From the NCBI RefSeq assembly GCF_001701025.1, contig NZ_CP016793.1, positions 8,432,001-8,496,000 of the forward strand: a stretch of DNA of 64,000 nt. The letters run 5' to 3'. Origin of the DNA: Lentzea guizhouensis (GTDB lineage Bacteria > Actinomycetota > Actinomycetes > Mycobacteriales > Pseudonocardiaceae). The position numbers and the translations under genes are program-made. The notes beneath the pieces were generated by a model that was not told the origin of the DNA, made no database searches, and saw only the letters and a list, made by a program, of their open reading frames with translations. This document shows positions 1 to 8,279 of the stretch, piece after piece. Numbering within the stretch: the first letter of the stretch is position 1; each line of letters opens with the position of its first letter.

Positions 1-867
1 CGACTTGCCCGCCGCCACCGCGTCCAAGGCCAGCGCGGCCAGCGTGTGCGTCTTGCCGGAGCCCGGCGGCCCGCCGACCGTGACCCGCGCCCGCCTGGCG
101 TGCTCGACGGCCTGCGCCTGGCTGTGGCTGAGCGGCAGCGCCGGACTGATCGGCTCGTACCGGTCGGCCGCCGTGCCGTCGGCCCCGTAGAGCGCCGCGA
201 ACGCCGTCTCCTCGACGCCCTTCTTCGCCGCCCACGCGTACAGCGCCGCACCCTGCTCGGTGCTGACCACCGGCTCACCCGCGTGCAACCCCGCCCCGAC
301 GGCCACGACGAGCTCGTCACCGGAGAACAGCTTCGCGGGGTCCTCGCGCACCACCGGCACGTCGTGGAACCCGGCTTCGCGCAGCGTCTCGGTGATCCAC
401 TGCTCGGTCGGCGCCAGCGCGGCCTCCCGCTCGGCCGCCTTCGCCCAGTCCTCGATCAACGGGAACACCCCAGTGTCACCGGCCACGTGGTAGGCGTAGG
501 TCGACCCGAGCCCGTGGTGCAACCGCACCGGCCGCGACACCAGCGGCAGGCACACCCGCCGCCGCTGCCCGCCGACCTGCGCGGGCCCGGTGAGAAACGC
601 CCAGCTCACCCGCAGCAGCCGGTCCTCCTGGTGCAACGCGTCGAACGCCGCCAGCCGCCGCACCTGCTCCAGCGCATGCCTCGGCACGGTCCAGGTGATC
701 GGCGTCCACTCGACCCCGTGCTGCACCGCCGTGATCGCCCGCCAGGCCGGCTGGTCGTCGCCGAGCCAGAGCAGACCGGCGGACTTGCGGAGGTCGAGCT
801 GGGACTTCTGCGGCTGCTCGGCGGCGCTGAGCCGGGCGAGGGTGCGCAGGACGGCGGGCACGTTCAC
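1..867 (-). CDS. AAA/SF1 helicase-like ATPase, N-terminal part (runs off window)
   Basis: The open frame reads from a GTG at 867 down to base 1 without a stop, so about 289 N-terminal residues are present. Near the window edge it carries a Walker A motif, GGPPGSGKTHTLAALALD, preceded by a Q-motif-like stretch (LPLSHSQAQAVEHA), an arrangement typical of SF1 DNA/RNA helicases of the AAA_11 type. The roughly 250 residues in front are a family-specific region I do not recognise. A second in-frame GTG lies two codons upstream (873); no strong ribosome site is visible for either. The ATPase call is firm, the helicase call is an inference because Walker B and the helicase motifs lie outside the window. 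Confidence 0.72.
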   Translation of the reverse strand, partial: MNVPAVLRTLARLSAAEQPQKSQLDLRKSAGLLWLGDDQPAWRAITAVQHGVEWTPITWTVPRHALEQVRRLAAFDALHQEDRLLRVSWAFLTGPAQVGGQRRRVCLPLVSRPVRLHHGLGSTYAYHVAGDTGVFPLIEDWAKAAEREAALAPTEQWITETLREAGFHDVPVVREDPAKLFSGDELVVAVGAGLHAGEPVVSTEQGAALYAWAAKKGVEETAFAALYGADGTAADRYEPISPALPLSHSQAQAVEHARRARVTVGGPPGSGKTHTLAALALDAVAAGKS

Positions 868-873
868 GCGCAC

Positions 874-900
874 ATCGTGCCATCGCGGTGATGGCACGAT
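874..900. terminator. Perfect 11-bp inverted repeat between subtilase and ATPase genes
   Basis: ATCGTGCCATC and its exact complement are separated by five bases, directly behind the subtilase stop codon (917, minus strand) and directly ahead of the ATPase start at 867. There is no T-run, as is common for high-GC terminators. It may end subtilase transcription, or be an operator for the ATPase gene. Confidence 0.5.
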
Positions 901-916
901 GTGCGCGTTGTCTTTC

Positions 917-2731
917 TTAGAGCGTCAGGCTCCACGTGTCGATGGTGCCCACATCCGCCGTTGCCGCGTCACGGACCTGAAGCTTCCAAGTCCCGTTCCG
1001 CGTCTCCGACGACAGGTTGACCGTGAACGTCTGGTCGATGTTGTCCGCGCTGCCACCCGCACGGTTGTGCAGCACGTACGCCGAGCCGTCCGGCGCGATC
1101 AGGCTCACCACCAGGTCACCCTTGTAGGTGTGCTTGATGTGCACCTCGACCTGGCTGCTGGCCGACGCGGTGCCGGTGCAGCCGGAGAACGTGATCGACG
1201 ACGTCACCGTGCTGTTGTCGGGAATGGCGACGTCCGTGCCGTTGGTCTGCTTGGCACAGGTGGCCGCGCCGACCGTCCAGGTGAACGAGGTGCTGCCCGA
1301 GCCTCCTGCGGCAGCCGTGGCCGTCACCGTCACGTTGTAGGTGCCCGCAACGGTCGCGGTGCCGGTCACCAGACCCGACGAAGCACCGATCGACAGGCCG
1401 GTGGGCAGGCCCGTGGCCGACCACGTGTACGGCGCGGTGCCGCCGGACGCGGACAGCTGCAGGTTCACCGCACCGTTCAGCGCCGTGGTCTGGGCGCCAG
1501 GGTTGGCCACCGAGACGCCGGCAACGCCGGAGTTGGTGCGCAGCAACAGGTTCGCCGAGTTGGCGCCGGGGTTGGTGACCTTGTTCCGGGTGGCGGAGGC
1601 CAGGATCGCGGCGTGCACCTCGGCCGGGGTCTTCGCCGGGTTGGCGGCGAGGTACAGCGCGGCGGCACCGGCCACGTGCGGGGAGGCCATCGAGGTGCCG
1701 CTCATCGTCGCCGAGCCGGTGTTGTTGCTGTGGGACGCAGAAACGATGTCCTGGCCGGGGGCGAAGAGGTCGCTGCACGTGCCGTAGGACGAGAACGACG
1801 CGCGGGCGTCCGTGCGCGCGGTGGCCATCACGTTGATGGTTTCCGTGACGCGCTGGGGGGAGTACTTGCACGAGTCGTCGTTGAAGTTGCCCGCCGCCAC
1901 GACGTACGAGACGCCGCCGCGGATCGACGCGCGCACGGCGTCGTCGAGCACGCGGCTCGGCTCGTTCGCGGTGCCCGTGTAGAGGCTCATGTTCGCCACG
2001 GCCGGGAGCACGGCGTTCGCGGTGACCCAGTCGACGCCGGCGGCCTCGGTGGACACGGAACCGCCGCCGGCGCAGTTGAGCACGCGGACGGCCTTGAGCT
2101 TCACGGCCTTCGCGACGCCGTAGGTGGCGCCGCCGACCGTGCCGGCGACGTGCGTGCCGTGGCCCTGGCAGTCCTTGCCGTTGCGGCCGTCGCTGAACGC
2201 GTCGAAGCCGAACGAGGCACGGCCGCCGAAGTCGGCGTGGTCGTAGTTGATGCCGGTGTCGATCACGTACGCCGTGACGTTCGAGGCGTCCGTGCCGTAG
2301 CTGTACTTGCTGTTGAGCGGCAGGTCGGCCTGGTCGACCCGGTCGAGGCCCCACGACGGCGGGTTGAGCTGGTCGGCCAGCACCTGCACGGTGCGGTCCT
2401 GCTCGACGTAGGCGACGGACGGGTCGGCCGCGAGGCGCTTGGCCTGCTTCGCCGGCATGGTCACCGAGAAGCCCTTGAACGCGGCCTTGTAGGTGAACCC
2501 GATCTTGCCGCCGTATCTGCCGACGAGACCGCTTGCGTTGCCGCTCACGGACTCCCGGGCCATGCCGTTGTCCTTCAGGACGACGATGTAGCTGTCCTGG
2601 ACGGCGTTCGGCGCGCTTTCGGCGACGATGGGCCCTTCCGGCTGCGCGGCGGCAGCCGTTGGGATCGACAAGGCGGCACTTGCGGCGGCAACAGCCGCCA
2701 CACCGAGCGTGCGCAGGGTGCGTTGACTCAT
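917..2731 (-). CDS. Secreted S8 family serine peptidase with Ig-like and P domains
   Basis: A secreted subtilisin-like endopeptidase. In order it shows a signal peptide (about residues 1-30, Ala-rich), an I9 propeptide (about 45-118), an S8 catalytic domain with Asp158 (YVIDTG), His191 (GHGTHVAG), the oxyanion Asn in AAGN and Ser347 (GTSMASPHVAG), an Ig-like He_PIG repeat (about 405-490, PYTWSATGLPTGLS) and a C-terminal P/Homo B domain (about 495-604). The ATG at 2731 is preferred over the adjacent GTG at 2734 because GAGGAG sits five bases before it. The propeptide should inhibit the enzyme until export. It lies downstream of the sigma factor gene on the same strand, but a 170-bp gap with a large hairpin separates them, so it probably has its own promoter. 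Confidence 0.95.
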   Translation of the reverse strand: MSQRTLRTLGVAAVAAASAALSIPTAAAAQPEGPIVAESAPNAVQDSYIVVLKDNGMARESVSGNASGLVGRYGGKIGFTYKAAFKGFSVTMPAKQAKRLAADPSVAYVEQDRTVQVLADQLNPPSWGLDRVDQADLPLNSKYSYGTDASNVTAYVIDTGINYDHADFGGRASFGFDAFSDGRNGKDCQGHGTHVAGTVGGATYGVAKAVKLKAVRVLNCAGGGSVSTEAAGVDWVTANAVLPAVANMSLYTGTANEPSRVLDDAVRASIRGGVSYVVAAGNFNDDSCKYSPQRVTETINVMATARTDARASFSSYGTCSDLFAPGQDIVSASHSNNTGSATMSGTSMASPHVAGAAALYLAANPAKTPAEVHAAILASATRNKVTNPGANSANLLLRTNSGVAGVSVANPGAQTTALNGAVNLQLSASGGTAPYTWSATGLPTGLSIGASSGLVTGTATVAGTYNVTVTATAAAGGSGSTSFTWTVGAATCAKQTNGTDVAIPDNSTVTSSITFSGCTGTASASSQVEVHIKHTYKGDLVVSLIAPDGSAYVLHNRAGGSADNIDQTFTVNLSSETRNGTWKLQVRDAATADVGTIDTWSLTL

Positions 2732-2752
2732 CACTGCTCCTCGTTCGCAGGG

Positions 2753-2812
2753 AACCGCGTGTGAACGCGGGCCGGCCCTCGACGGCCCATGCAGGTGCGT
2801 TCACACGCGGTT
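2753..2812. promoter_or_regulatory. Long hairpin, perfect 16-bp arms, upstream of subtilase
   Basis: AACCGCGTGTGAACGC (2753-2768) is repeated as its exact complement at 2797-2812, and a nested GGGCCG/CGGCCC pair (2769-2774, 2783-2788) extends the stem. It lies just upstream of the subtilase ribosome site and about 95 bp behind the sigma factor stop. It could terminate the sigma transcript, act as a leader hairpin for the subtilase mRNA, or bind a dimeric regulator. Confidence 0.6.
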
Positions 2813-2906
2813 GCGAGACAGCGTTAGTCCGCTGGCGGACGTGATGAGTGTTTAGTTGGGACAACGGTCTGAACAAGCGACTTTCGTCGGGACTGCGGAA
2901 CGGAGC

Positions 2907-3845
2907 TCAGCCCGCGAGCGCGAACAGCTCCTCCGGGCGGCCGGAGGACTTGAGCACCGCCAGCGACTGCTTCTCCAGCTGCCGGATCCGCTCACGGGTC
3001 AGCCCGAGCTCGTCGGCGACCTCCTGCAGCGTCCGCTCGCGACCGTCCTCCAGGCCGAAGCGCAGCCTCATGATCCGGCCCTGGCGTTCGGGCAGGACGT
3101 CCAACAGGGACCGCACGCCGTCCACGAACTCCTGCTGCTCCACCAGGTCCGGTGCCGACACGCCGTCGGAGTCCTGGATCAGGTCGCCCAGCACCGAGTC
3201 GCCCTCGTCGCCGACCGGCGTCTCCAGAGACACGCACGAGCGGGCCGCGTCGCGCAGGTCCTGCACGCGCTGCGGCGAGACCTTGGCGTGCACGGCGATC
3301 TCCTCCACGGTGGCCTGGCGGCCGAACTCCGCTGAGAGCTTCTGCCCGATCCGGTTGAGCTTGTTGACCTCTTCCACGACGTGCACCGGCAGGCGCACCG
3401 TGCGGGTCTGGTCGGCCAGACCCCGTTCGATGGCCTGGCGGATCCACCACATGGCGTAGGTGGAGAACTTGTAGCCCTTGGCGTAGTCGAACTTCTCGAC
3501 CGCGCGGATCAGGCCGAGGTTGCCCTCCTGGACCACGTCCAAGAACGGCAGGCCGCGGAACGAGTGCTTCTTCGCGACCGACACGACCAGGCGCAGGTTC
3601 GCGCGGATCATGTGGTCCTTGGCACGCTCCCCCTCGGCGACGAGCCGCCGCAGTGCGCGCTTGTCCCGCGTCGTGTCGCCGGACGCCAGCAGCTGCTCGG
3701 CGTACAGGCCGACCTCGATGGCCTTCGCGAGCACGACCTCCTCCGAGGCGGTGAGCAGCGGCGTGCCACCGACGTCGCGCAGGTACTGGCCGACCAGGTC
3801 CGCGTCCTGCTGTCCGGACGCGCGGTTCTTCAGTTCTGCAGGCAT
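2907..3845 (-). CDS. RNA polymerase sigma-70 family factor, group 2 (SigB/HrdB-like)
   Basis: A 312-residue sigma factor that directs RNA polymerase to promoters. Region 1.2 (DLVGQYLRDVGGTPLLT) starts near residue 17. It is followed by region 2 with the core-binding and -10 recognition helices (RANLRLVVSVAKKH, FSTYAMWWIRQAIERGL), region 3 (about 155-235) and region 4 with a helix-turn-helix (LQEVADELGLTRERIRQLE) that reads the -35 box. The long acidic region 1.1 of the primary factor is absent and the protein is short, so this is a non-essential group 2 factor rather than the housekeeping one. It follows the CNNM/CBS gene by 65 bp on the same strand and may be cotranscribed. GGGGGA precedes the ATG. 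Confidence 0.95.
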   Translation of the reverse strand: MPAELKNRASGQQDADLVGQYLRDVGGTPLLTASEEVVLAKAIEVGLYAEQLLASGDTTRDKRALRRLVAEGERAKDHMIRANLRLVVSVAKKHSFRGLPFLDVVQEGNLGLIRAVEKFDYAKGYKFSTYAMWWIRQAIERGLADQTRTVRLPVHVVEEVNKLNRIGQKLSAEFGRQATVEEIAVHAKVSPQRVQDLRDAARSCVSLETPVGDEGDSVLGDLIQDSDGVSAPDLVEQQEFVDGVRSLLDVLPERQGRIMRLRFGLEDGRERTLQEVADELGLTRERIRQLEKQSLAVLKSSGRPEELFALAG

Positions 3846-3910
3846 GACAGATCCCCCGTTTCCGATTGGCAGGTGTTTGCGGGCGAGCTGGCCGCCTCTT
3901 GTGTAACGGT

Positions 3911-5194
3911 TCAGACCTCTTGGTCATTCCGCGGTTCTGCTTGTGACTTGAGCCTCACCAGCGTGATCGCGTGGTGTTCCACGCGCCGCACCTCGATGCT
4001 CCACCCCGAGACGTGCACCACGTCACCCGGCATTTCCGGGATGCGGCCCAGCATCACCAGTACGAGGCCCGCGATCGTGGCGTAGTCACCGTCCGGTGCA
4101 TCCGGCAGCTCGACCCCGACGTCAACGAGATCGTGCATGGGAAAAGTTCCCGGCAGCACGATCGAGCCGTCCGGCTCGGTGCGGACCGCTGCTACATCGC
4201 GGTCCGTCTCGTCGTAGATCTCACCGACGACCTCCTCGAGCAAGTCCTCCAACGCCACGATGCCGTCCACCGCGCCGTGCTCGTCCACGACGAGCGCGAG
4301 CTGTTCGCGTTCGGCCTTCATGCGCCGTAACGCGACGGTGACGCGCAACGAGTCCGGCAGCATGACCGCCAGCCGGGCGACGTCCTTCAACGCCGCCGCG
4401 TCGTCCAGCAGGTCGCGCAGGTGCACGACACCGATCACGTCGTCCAGATGGCCGTCACGGGCCACCGGGGCCCGTGAGTGTCCGGACTGGGCCAGGGTTT
4501 CCCTCGCTACCGGGATGGTCAAACTCGCATCCAGCACGACGACCTGCCGGCGCGGCACCAGCACCTCGCGCAACCTGCGCTCATGGATCTCCAAAGCACC
4601 GGTCATGATCTCCCGCTGTTCCGGGTTCAGGTGCTTCTGCACGGCCACGAGCTCACGCAGCTCGTCGGGTGACATCTGCTCCTCGTCGGCGTTCGGGTCG
4701 CCGCCGAACACCCGCACGACGAGGTCGGTGGACTTGCTCAGCAGCCACACCGCCGGACGTGAGATCGCCGACAGCACGTCCAGCGGCCTGGCGATGATCT
4801 TCGACCAGCGCACCGCGTACTGCATCGCGAGCCGTTTGGGCGCGAGCTCGCCGAACACCAGCGTGAAGAACGTCAGCACCACCGTGACCAGCGCGATCGC
4901 CACGCCGTTCGCCCAGCTCCCGAGGAAGGAGAGCGCGGGCACCAGCGGCTGCGCCAGCGACACGGCCGCTGTCGCCGAGGCGAGGAAGCCGGACAGCGTG
5001 ATCCCGATCTGGATGGTCGCGAAGAACCTGTTCGGATCACGTGCGAGCCGCACGAGCGTGTTGTGCCCCTCCCGTTCCAACGACCGCAACTGCCCCTCGC
5101 GCAGGGACACCAACGCCATCTCGCTGCCCGCGAACGCAGCGTTCAACAACACCAGCACTCCGACCAGCGCAAGGTCGAACCCGAAGCCGTCCAT
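3911..5194 (-). CDS. CNNM/CBS-domain hemolysin-type membrane protein (HlyC/CorC family)
   Basis: A 427-residue member of the CorC/CNNM family, linked to magnesium or cobalt transport and resistance. The first ~190 residues are a CNNM transmembrane domain with hydrophobic helices and the typical opening LLNAAFAGSEMALVSLR. Two CBS repeats follow (about 205-330), containing LVPRRQVVVLD and LVVDEHGAVDGIVALEDLLEEVVGEI. A CorC_HlyC domain closes the protein (about 345-420). The older name hemolysin should not be taken as function. It lies upstream of the sigma factor gene and diverges from the anti-sigma-type ATPase gene at 5287. Confidence 0.93.
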   Translation of the reverse strand: MDGFGFDLALVGVLVLLNAAFAGSEMALVSLREGQLRSLEREGHNTLVRLARDPNRFFATIQIGITLSGFLASATAAVSLAQPLVPALSFLGSWANGVAIALVTVVLTFFTLVFGELAPKRLAMQYAVRWSKIIARPLDVLSAISRPAVWLLSKSTDLVVRVFGGDPNADEEQMSPDELRELVAVQKHLNPEQREIMTGALEIHERRLREVLVPRRQVVVLDASLTIPVARETLAQSGHSRAPVARDGHLDDVIGVVHLRDLLDDAAALKDVARLAVMLPDSLRVTVALRRMKAEREQLALVVDEHGAVDGIVALEDLLEEVVGEIYDETDRDVAAVRTEPDGSIVLPGTFPMHDLVDVGVELPDAPDGDYATIAGLVLVMLGRIPEMPGDVVHVSGWSIEVRRVEHHAITLVRLKSQAEPRNDQEV

Positions 5195-5286
5195 GCGTTT
5201 GGGTTAGCACCCGCGGTGGTATTTCGCGACCTGACGGCCGTCTTGAGCAGCCAGGACAGCCAGTGGCGCGAACGGGGTGGATCGAG

Positions 5287-5676
5287 ATGGACGCTCCCGA
5301 GGTGCTGGGCACCTCAGCGAGCTACGCCCTGCCCGAGACCGACCCGGATCTGGCAGAACTGCGCTCGTGGGCAGCGGTGTTGCTCAAGGACGTGTCGGAG
5401 GACATCACACTGGATGTTCTGCTCGTGTGCACGGAGCTGGCAAGCAACGCATATGAGCACGCAGAGGGACCAAGGGCCGTGCGGATCGCACGCGTCGGCG
5501 AGATCATTCGGATCGAGGTCGACGACAGCACTCCCGCGGAACTGCCGAGGCTGGGCGAGTCGCGGATTTCGGACTCGCGTGGGCGCGGTCTGGTGCTGAT
5601 CGCGAATCTCTCTCGTTGCTGGGGCACGCGAGAGGCCGCTGACGGCAAGACCGTGTGGGCGGAGATCAGCGCATAG
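5287..5676 (+). CDS. ATP-binding protein, anti-sigma regulatory factor type (HATPase_c_2)
   Basis: A 129-residue stand-alone GHKL ATPase domain like SpoIIAB/RsbW and the many Streptomyces regulatory ATPases. The N box is visible as VCTELASNAYEHA and the G box as SRGRGLVLIANLSRCWG. Such proteins bind and inhibit a sigma factor or phosphorylate an anti-anti-sigma partner. The group 2 sigma gene is only 1.4 kb away, so it is a possible partner, but this is inference and single-domain ATPases of this kind are abundant in actinomycetes. The ATG at 5287 is chosen because the conserved domain begins soon after it; the frame is open farther upstream. Confidence 0.85.
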   Translation: MDAPEVLGTSASYALPETDPDLAELRSWAAVLLKDVSEDITLDVLLVCTELASNAYEHAEGPRAVRIARVGEIIRIEVDDSTPAELPRLGESRISDSRGRGLVLIANLSRCWGTREAADGKTVWAEISA

Positions 5677-5763
5677 GCGCATGGTTCGGCTGTGCGTTTC
5701 GCACAGAGAAGTCATGACATCGCACGGATGGATGTTGCAGAGCGTCGGCTCGACGCTCAATGC

Positions 5764-6507
5764 ATGACAACCAAGACGACAACATCCGCGGTTTGGCCGT
5801 TGGTGCGCCACGGCGTCGAGATGCTCGTGGCGATGCTCCTGGGCATGGCCCTGCTGGGGCCGTTGTGGACGCCGGACTCGATCGAGCTCACCGCCCTGTG
5901 GATGGCGGTGACGATGTCGGTGCCGATGGTGCTGTGGATGCGCTACCGCGGCCATGGGCGCGTGTGGGAGATGTGCGCCGCGATGGCGGTGCCCTATCTC
6001 GTGCTACTGGTGCCCCACTGGCTGGGTGCGATCGATCACGACGCCGTGCTCATGGGCGGGCATGTGCTGATGGTCCCCGCGATGGCCGTGGTGATGATCC
6101 GCTACCGCCACGAGCACGGTGTCGCGTCCACCAACCCGGTCGTCCGGTTCCTGGGTGACCGGTGGCCCGCGGCGGTTGCCATCGCCCTTTCGCTGGACTT
6201 CTGGCACACGGCGTTCGTGCCCCCGGTGTGGACACTGCTGGCTTGCCAGGCGGCCTACCTGGTGTGGGGCTGGCGTGCACCACGTGTGCAGCTGTTCGTG
6301 TTCGGCCTCTACGCCGCACTCGCGGCCGTGGTCCTCACCGTGTCGGCCGATCTCGGCGTGTTGCTGATCGCGGCCGGGTGGGGCGCGCACGCCGTGTGGG
6401 ACCTCGTGCACCACATCCGCAACGCCGTCGTGCCGCGCTGGTTCTCGGAGTTCTGCGGGCTGTTCGACCTGGTCGTGGCGGTCACGATCCTGATCGTCTG
6501 GCTCTAG
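5764..6507 (+). CDS. Polytopic membrane protein of unknown function
   Basis: A 247-residue protein made almost entirely of hydrophobic segments (about seven), such as MLVAMLLGMALLGPLW and TILIVWL at the C terminus. No known catalytic motif is visible; scattered His residues (MGGHVLM, DFWHTAFV, WDLVHHIR) in or near helices might bind metal but this is speculative. It precedes the histidine kinase gene by only 4 bp and may be cotranscribed with the two-component pair, possibly as an accessory sensor. The ATG at 5764 is chosen because the upstream part of the open frame lacks protein-like character. Confidence 0.75.
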   Translation: MTTKTTTSAVWPLVRHGVEMLVAMLLGMALLGPLWTPDSIELTALWMAVTMSVPMVLWMRYRGHGRVWEMCAAMAVPYLVLLVPHWLGAIDHDAVLMGGHVLMVPAMAVVMIRYRHEHGVASTNPVVRFLGDRWPAAVAIALSLDFWHTAFVPPVWTLLACQAAYLVWGWRAPRVQLFVFGLYAALAAVVLTVSADLGVLLIAAGWGAHAVWDLVHHIRNAVVPRWFSEFCGLFDLVVAVTILIVWL

Positions 6508-6511
6508 GCTG

Positions 6512-7585
6512 ATGGCGATGACCGATCTTCCGCACACCGCGTTGCGCGGCACGCTGCACGCGCTGTGGCTGGGCTCGCTGGTGGTGCCGCTGATCGCGGT
6601 GCTGCGGGAGCCGTCGGCGTTGCGCTGGCTGGGCGTGCTGGGTCTGCTGGTGCTGGCCGCGGCGTACGTCGCAGGGCTGCGCAACGGCAAGTTCTGGATC
6701 TTCGGCGTGGCCACGCTGGTCTCGATCCCGCTGGTGGCGCCGGTCGGGCCGGCGCAGCTGCACTCGTGGGCGTGGGTCGGCGGCGCCGCCGCCGGGTTCG
6801 CACCGCTGCTGCTCACGGGCGTGTGGCGGTGGCTGACGGCGCTCGGCGCGGTGGTGCTGACGGGTGTGGTCGGCTTCTTCGTCAACGGCGACGAGCTGGT
6901 CCACCTGCTGATCGCCTCGGCGGTCGGCTCGACGATCGTCGCGATGGGCGGGCTGCCGCTGTGGTTCGCCGAGCTGCTGGAGCAGGCGCGGGCCGGGCGC
7001 GAGGCACGGGCGGCGCTGGCGGTGAGCGAGGAACGGCTGCGGTTCGCCCGTGACGTGCACGACCTGCTCGGCCACCGGCTGACCGTGATCGCGCTGAAGG
7101 CCGAGCTGGCCGGGCGGCTCGCCGCCGCGGACCCGGAGCGGTCGGCGGCGGAGGCGTTCGAGGCGCAACGGCTGGCGTCCTCGGCGCTCGGCGAGGTGCG
7201 GGACGCGGTGAACGGCTACCGCGCGGTCGACCTGCCGGAGCAGCTCGAGGCGGTGCGGACCGTGCTGCGCGAGGCCGGCATCCGGTGCACGGTCCCGGAG
7301 GTGGCGCCGACCGGCGCCGACGCCACCCAGCTCGCGCTCGCGTTGCGGGAGGCGTGCACGAACGTGCTGCGTCACAGCAGGGCGACGTGGTGCATGATCG
7401 ACCTCGCCGAGCAGGACGGGGAGGTGTGGATGACGGTGACGAACGACGGCGTCGACACCGGCACGCCCGTCCGCGAGGGCAACGGCCTGCGGGGCATGGC
7501 CGAACGGCTGGCCGCGGTCGGCGGCCGGGTGTCGTCGGAGCGCTCCGCCGGCACCTTCACGCTGCGGGTCGTGGTGCCCGCGTGA
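6512..7585 (+). CDS. Sensor histidine kinase, NarL/DesK type (HisKA_3)
   Basis: A 357-residue membrane sensor kinase. The first ~155 residues hold four to five transmembrane segments with almost no extracellular domain, so the signal is probably sensed within the membrane. A short coiled linker leads to a HisKA_3 dimerisation domain with phospho-acceptor His183 in FARDVHDLLGHRL. The HATPase domain follows, with an N box (LREACTNVLRHS) and a G box (GNGLRGMAERLAAVGG). It overlaps the response regulator start by four bases (GTGA), so the pair is translationally coupled. Architecture and size match DesK-like kinases. Either ATG 6512 or 6518 could be the start. Confidence 0.93.
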   Translation: MAMTDLPHTALRGTLHALWLGSLVVPLIAVLREPSALRWLGVLGLLVLAAAYVAGLRNGKFWIFGVATLVSIPLVAPVGPAQLHSWAWVGGAAAGFAPLLLTGVWRWLTALGAVVLTGVVGFFVNGDELVHLLIASAVGSTIVAMGGLPLWFAELLEQARAGREARAALAVSEERLRFARDVHDLLGHRLTVIALKAELAGRLAAADPERSAAEAFEAQRLASSALGEVRDAVNGYRAVDLPEQLEAVRTVLREAGIRCTVPEVAPTGADATQLALALREACTNVLRHSRATWCMIDLAEQDGEVWMTVTNDGVDTGTPVREGNGLRGMAERLAAVGGRVSSERSAGTFTLRVVVPA

Positions 7586-8181
7586 TCAGGGTGCTGCTGG
7601 CCGACGACGAGGAGCTCATCCGCGACGCCCTCGCGGCGCTGCTCGACCTCGAACCGGACCTCTCCGTGGTGGCCAGCGCCGGCGACGGCCGCCGCGTGGA
7701 CGCCGCCCTGGCCCACCGCCCCGACGTGGCCGTGGTCGACCTCCAGATGCCGGTCCTCGACGGCCTGGAGGTCACCGCCGAGCTCGCGCGCGTGCTCCGT
7801 CGTGCGCGGTGGTGTCCTGACCGGCCGCGGCCGACCACCCACCTGCAGCAGGCCCTGCACGCGGGCGCCCGTGGCTTCCTCCCCAAGGGCTCCCCCGGCG
7901 GCCAGCTCGCCGACGTGATCCGCCGCGTGCACTCCGGCTCCCGCTGGGTCGACCCCGCGCTGGCCGCCGACGCCCTCGCCGCTCCCCCGTGCCCGCTCAC
8001 CCAACGCGAGCTGGAGGTGTTGCGCCTCAGCGAGTTCGGCACGCCGGTAGCGGACATCGCGGCCCGCACGTCCCTCTCGCCGGGCACGGTCCGCAACCAC
8101 CTGTCGGCGGCGGTGGCGAAGCTGGGCGTGGCGAGCCGCGGTGAGGCGTTCCAGGTGGCACAGCAACACGGCTGGCTCTAG
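7582..8181 (+). CDS. Response regulator, NarL/DesR type, with disturbed beta-4 segment
   Basis: Partner of the kinase in front, starting at a GTG that overlaps the kinase stop. The receiver domain has the acidic pair (LLADDEE), phospho-acceptor Asp53 (AVVDLQMPVLDG) and the conserved Lys (FLPKG); a LuxR-type helix-turn-helix ends the protein (LTQRELEVLRL, IAARTSLSPGTVRNHL). Between about 7795 and 7850 the expected VVVLTGRGRPTHLQQAL segment is replaced by RRARWCPDRPRPTTHLQQAL. Restoring three single bases in G/C runs would give back the family sequence, including the conserved Thr. I read this as three base losses that together keep the frame, so the true protein is probably normal and one residue longer. 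Confidence 0.9.
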   Translation: MIRVLLADDEELIRDALAALLDLEPDLSVVASAGDGRRVDAALAHRPDVAVVDLQMPVLDGLEVTAELARVLRRARWCPDRPRPTTHLQQALHAGARGFLPKGSPGGQLADVIRRVHSGSRWVDPALAADALAAPPCPLTQRELEVLRLSEFGTPVADIAARTSLSPGTVRNHLSAAVAKLGVASRGEAFQVAQQHGWL

Positions 8182-8279
8182 TGGCGCGACTCAGCACGTT
8201 GGCGAGGTGATCCACGCTCAGCAGGCACCTCGCGGCGGACCGCGAACTCCCCCGGCAACGTGCTGAGCCACACCACTAG
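8178..8279. repeat. CTAG-bounded 102-bp inverted-repeat element between convergent genes
   Basis: The 24-bp ends 8178-8201 and 8256-8279 are inverted copies with three mismatches, both bounded by CTAG. A nested perfect 8-bp repeat (GCGAGGTG 8202-8209, CACCTCGC 8226-8233) makes a double hairpin. The terminal CTAG supplies the TAG stop codons of both convergent genes. In minus-strand RNA the three mismatches become G-U pairs. It probably works as a bidirectional terminator and may derive from a small mobile repeat. Confidence 0.7.

Noticed and set aside
46..891. Open frame of 281 codons on the plus strand opposite the ATPase
   Set aside because: Arg/Pro-rich low-complexity product; the minus strand has a true Walker A motif and continuous protein-like sequence.
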